From: Candidatus Microgenomates bacterium
GTDB lineage: Bacteria > Patescibacteria > Microgenomatia > JADHYG01
Reading direction: 5' to 3'
Assembly (NCBI GenBank): GCA_016782545.1
Contig: JADHYG010000058.1
Coordinates: 1-6,455 of the forward strand
Length of the DNA stretch: 6,455 nt
Both the position numbers and the translations under genes were made by a program. Under the pieces are notes generated by a model that was not told where the DNA came from, searched no databases, and saw only the letters and a list, made by a program, of their open reading frames with translations. This document shows, in pieces, positions 4,546 to 6,455 of this stretch (position 1 is the stretch's first letter; each line of letters opens with the position of its first letter).

Positions 4546-5205
4546 GTGAACCTTTTAGATTTCTTTCGAACAAGACAATTAATAGAAAAAGTAGATTCTT
4601 CTATTAGTGGTGAAGTTCGAATATTCAAAGTGCTTGGTAAACCAAGCATGGTTGTTGGCGGGCTGGAGCAGAGTGGGGCGTTTATCGGAGGAATTTGGAA
4701 AAAAGCCCTAAAAAAAGCGAAAAGCGAAAACCTGCCTGCCGGCAAGGCAGGGCGAAAAGCGAAAAACATTTTAATCTTAGGTCTCGGTGGAGGAACAGTG
4801 GCGCAATTGGTTAATAAATTTTGGCCCGATGCCAAAATGGTTGGGGTGGAGATCGACCCAGCAGTGATTAGGTTCGGCAAAAAATATTTTAATCTTGACA
4901 AAATTTCGAATCTTGAGATTGTTAACGCCGACGTCGTTGAGTGGGTAGAAAAGAGAGGAAAATTTGATTTGATTTTGATCGATGTTTATATTGCCGACAA
5001 AGTTCCTCAATCTTGCGAAACTGAAGAGTTTTTGAGAAAAATTAAAAGACTTCTTTCTCCATCAGGATTAGTAATTTTTAACCGTCTTTTTTATAAAGAA
5101 AAGAAGGAAGAAACAAGAGAATTTATCGGGAAACTTGAAAAGATTTTCTCTCGGATTTCATTTGTCCGAACTTCAAGCAATCTCTTGACATTATCTCAAA
5201 AATAG
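4546..5205 (+). CDS. Spermidine-synthase-like SAM-dependent methyltransferase
   Basis: A 219-residue class I Rossmann-fold protein. Motif I is ILILGLGGGT (75-84), the acidic SAM-binding loop GVEIDPAVI (100-108), the NADVVEWV stretch (127-134) marks the adenine-contact region, and FDLILIDVY (140-148) is motif IV. The N-terminal strand and VVGGLEQSGAFI (36-47) resemble the beta region of polyamine aminopropyltransferases. At this short length, and with DVYI in place of the usual catalytic D-x-x-D loop, the substrate cannot be told; methyl or aminopropyl transfer are both possible. GTG 4546 is chosen because the frame is closed upstream by TAA at 4525 and the strand from about residue 20 belongs to the fold. 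No ribosome site is clear. Residues about 59-72 (KSENLPAGKAGRKA) are a repeat-derived linker before motif I. Confidence 0.82.
   Translation: MNLLDFFRTRQLIEKVDSSISGEVRIFKVLGKPSMVVGGLEQSGAFIGGIWKKALKKAKSENLPAGKAGRKAKNILILGLGGGTVAQLVNKFWPDAKMVGVEIDPAVIRFGKKYFNLDKISNLEIVNADVVEWVEKRGKFDLILIDVYIADKVPQSCETEEFLRKIKRLLSPSGLVIFNRLFYKEKKEETREFIGKLEKIFSRISFVRTSSNLLTLSQK
4631..4648. repeat. Short perfect inverted repeat in methyltransferase gene
   Basis: TGCTTGGTAAACCAAGCA is an 8-bp perfect inverted repeat around AA; as RNA it would be a 7-bp stem with a TAAA loop. It encodes part of the conserved N-terminal strand, so it may be a chance result of coding sequence. It is listed because it is one of several palindromes within 250 bases. 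Confidence 0.4.
4717..4765 (+). repeat. Palindrome flanked by 14-bp direct repeats in methyltransferase gene
   Basis: The 21-bp core (4731-4751) pairs CCTGCC (4731-4736) with GGCAGG (4746-4751) around the palindrome TGCCGGCA (4737-4744), with one bulged A. On each side lies an identical copy of GCGAAAAGCGAAAA (4717-4730 and 4752-4765), itself two GCGAAAA units. The core is far richer in G+C than its surroundings. It encodes LPAGKAG, a stretch I associate with other CPR proteins. The protein still reads through, and removing 42 bp would give a continuous LKKAKNILILG. Confidence 0.75.
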
Positions 5206-5213
5206 TTCATGAT
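5185..5213 (+). promoter_or_regulatory. Possible internal promoter for the DUF4349 gene
   Basis: A perfect -35 box TTGACA (5185-5190) lies in the end of the methyltransferase gene. After 17 bases comes CATGAT (5208-5213), a 4/6 match to the -10 box. The predicted start near 5220 leaves a leader of only about five bases before ATG 5225, which has no ribosome site. This is the same arrangement as at lysS, but the -10 box is weak. Confidence 0.35.
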
Positions 5214-5224
5214 TTAATTGCTAG

Positions 5225-6115
5225 ATGAAAAAGAAATTCTTTATTATTGGCGCTATTCTTTTGGCAGTTTTTGGCGCCTACCTGATGGGAAAAAGAGGGA
5301 AATACAGTGAGCCTCTATCTTTAATAACCCCGCAATTTAGATCCCCAGCTAATACAACCCAATCTTTAATGAAGGAAGAAATTCTTCCAGCGCCTGGTAC
5401 GGCTGATGTAAGCAGAATCGAAGAAGAAACAGAAGCAGGGAGTATTTCAGATCGTTTGATTATAAAAAGGGGCAGTTTTTCACTCTTAGTTAAAGAAACT
5501 TTAAAAGCAGTTGAAGAAGCTGAGAAAATAGCTGAAAATCTTAGCGGCTTTGTTCTTTCTTCGCATACTTGGTACAGTGATGAAAAACAAGAAAGGATGA
5601 AGGGTGAGGTAACAATTAAGGTTCCGGTAGATAAGTTTTCCGAAGCGATTTCTCAACTAAAAGATCTCGCTATTAAAACTGTCAGCGAGCAAATTACCGG
5701 CAAAGATGTGACTGAGGAATACACCGATCTCGAAAGCCGTTTGCGTAATTTAGAAGCAACTGAAGAGCAGCTTTTGGAAATCATGAAACGGGCAGGGAAA
5801 ATTACAGAAATCTTAGAAGTGCAGAGAGAATTGACTCGTGTCCGGGGTCAAATTGAAACGACTGAAGGACGAATGAAGTATTTAAAAGAATCAGCCGTCA
5901 TGTCTACTCTTAGCGTTTATATTGCCACAGAGGAAGAAGAGTTGCCGATTGTGGAAGAAAAATGGCGGCCAATGAGAGTTATCAAGGCCGCATTAAGGAG
6001 TTTAGTTGGATTCTGGCAGAGAATTGTTAATACTTTAATTTGGCTCGCAGTCTTTTTCTCGCCCTTTATTATCTTAGTCTTGCTTATTTGGGTAATTAAA
6101 AAGATTAGAAGATAG
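5225..6115 (+). CDS. DUF4349 membrane-anchored protein
   Basis: A 296-residue envelope protein of unknown function. An N-terminal hydrophobic segment (5-21) follows MKKK and has no lipobox cysteine, so it is a membrane anchor or uncleaved signal. A linker (about 25-75) leads to the DUF4349 domain (about 76-233). Its usual features are visible: IIKRGSFSLLVK (79-90), SGFVLSS (107-113), the GEVTIKVPVDKFSEA strand and turn (127-141), ITGKDVTEEYTDLESRL (157-173), a coiled coil (about 165-222) and a final MSTLSVYI strand (226-233). A strong C-terminal transmembrane helix (about 268-291) ends in KKIRR. With both ends anchored, the domain should lie outside the membrane. It starts 19 bases after the methyltransferase gene and is the last gene of the cluster. 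Confidence 0.88.
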   Translation: MKKKFFIIGAILLAVFGAYLMGKRGKYSEPLSLITPQFRSPANTTQSLMKEEILPAPGTADVSRIEEETEAGSISDRLIIKRGSFSLLVKETLKAVEEAEKIAENLSGFVLSSHTWYSDEKQERMKGEVTIKVPVDKFSEAISQLKDLAIKTVSEQITGKDVTEEYTDLESRLRNLEATEEQLLEIMKRAGKITEILEVQRELTRVRGQIETTEGRMKYLKESAVMSTLSVYIATEEEELPIVEEKWRPMRVIKAALRSLVGFWQRIVNTLIWLAVFFSPFIILVLLIWVIKKIRR

Positions 6116-6158
6116 GTTTTGGGTTACTCTACCGTTTCTACAACCAAAACACCTTTTT
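6116..6158 (+). terminator. Weak Rho-independent terminator after the operon
   Basis: GTTTTGG-(G)-TT (6116-6125) pairs with AACCAAAAC (6142-6150), leaving a loop of about 16 bases, and is followed by ACC and TTTTT (6154-6158), then further T-rich sequence. The stem is AT-rich with one bulge and the loop is large, so it is a modest candidate. It lies right after the DUF4349 stop, and the next gene is convergent, so a terminator is expected here. The remaining bases to 6215 show nothing else. Confidence 0.4.
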
Positions 6159-6215
6159 GTCTTTCTGTTTTGCTTATTTCCATTTTTTTATTCTGGTGAT
6201 GTTGATAAATAGTAT

Positions 6216-6455
6216 TTAATTAACTACGTTTCGAGGATTGCCCTTACTGAAGTTTTCGATGTTGGTCACAAATGTTTCCCATTTTCTGATGTTAGCTTCT
6301 GTGGTTCTGAAGGCAACTGGCGGATAGACAATACAATTTTTGGTTTCTAGAAATTTTTTTGCTAAAGAAGGATCAATATCATCAGAATGGTCAAAAATAA
6401 AAGTTACTTTTTCTTCATTAGCTTTTTTCATCATTGCTTCTTGGTTAATTAAATT
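6216..6455 (-). CDS. Hypothetical protein, C-terminal part (runs off window)
   Basis: A minus-strand reading frame ending in TAA at 6218-6216 and open to the window edge, giving 79 visible residues. The ATG codons at 6434 and 6431 are probably internal: the frame continues upstream as NLINQEA with no stop, and no ribosome site precedes them. Visible elements are a charged helix (QEAMMKKANEEK), a hydrophobic strand and acidic turn (VTFIFDHSDDIDP), a helix, and a second strand (NCIVYPPVAF) followed by RTTEANIRKWETFV. This alternating pattern suggests the end of an alpha/beta enzyme domain. I do not recognise the family. The gene converges on the lysS-DUF4349 cluster. Confidence 0.6.
   Translation of the reverse strand, partial: NLINQEAMMKKANEEKVTFIFDHSDDIDPSLAKKFLETKNCIVYPPVAFRTTEANIRKWETFVTNIENFSKGNPRNVVN

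Noticed and set aside
4524..5010. Open frames on the minus strand opposite the methyltransferase gene.
   Set aside because: Their translations are low-complexity or lack domain pattern, and the plus-strand gene has clear SAM-binding motifs.
5225..5290. Lipoprotein signal in the DUF4349 protein.
   Set aside because: The hydrophobic segment contains no cysteine, so there is no lipobox.

Overview
The window looks like a low-GC chromosomal segment of a Candidate Phyla Radiation (Patescibacteria, probably Parcubacteria- or Microgenomates-like) bacterium. The grounds are a compact operon of short, overlapping genes, a UPF0213-like GIY-YIG nuclease, a DUF4349 membrane protein, a spermidine-synthase-like methyltransferase of a kind I associate with these genomes, and GC-rich palindromes inserted inside genes. 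This placement is inference. TGA acts as a stop (lysS and the Nif3-like gene end in TGA overlapping the next ATG), so the code is standard, not the TGA=Gly code of Gracilibacteria/Absconditabacteria.

Left end (1-440, minus strand). A promoter at 411-439 reads leftward into the 5' half of a tRNA-Glu gene (399-364). That half breaks off inside its anticodon loop. It is followed by about 60 bases of back-to-back inverted repeats, then a small GIY-YIG nuclease gene, then a second, non-identical tRNA-Glu 5' half (38-1) that runs off the window. The nuclease reading frame runs into the second tRNA and stops in its D-loop. This looks like a small nuclease-encoding element that targets the tRNA-Glu anticodon loop and carries a replacement tRNA 5' half. 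It is the most interesting part of the window.

Centre and right (461-6115, plus strand). A six-gene cluster reads lysS, Nif3-like metal protein, HD-domain phosphohydrolase, serS, methyltransferase, DUF4349 membrane protein. Neighbours overlap by 4 nt or are 2-19 nt apart. The lysS promoter predicts a start point at or next to the ATG, so a leaderless mRNA. It overlaps the divergent tRNA promoter. A second promoter may lie just before the DUF4349 gene, and a weak terminator follows it. The two synthetases charge tRNA-Lys and tRNA-Ser. The other genes show no obvious pathway link to them, so the cluster looks like a housekeeping operon.

Three genes carry repetitive or palindromic inserts that keep the frame: a heptanucleotide tandem repeat in the lysS OB-fold, a 30-bp double hairpin in the HD gene, and a palindrome between 14-bp direct repeats in the methyltransferase gene. 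At the right edge (6216-6455, minus strand) is the 3' end of a convergent gene I do not recognise.
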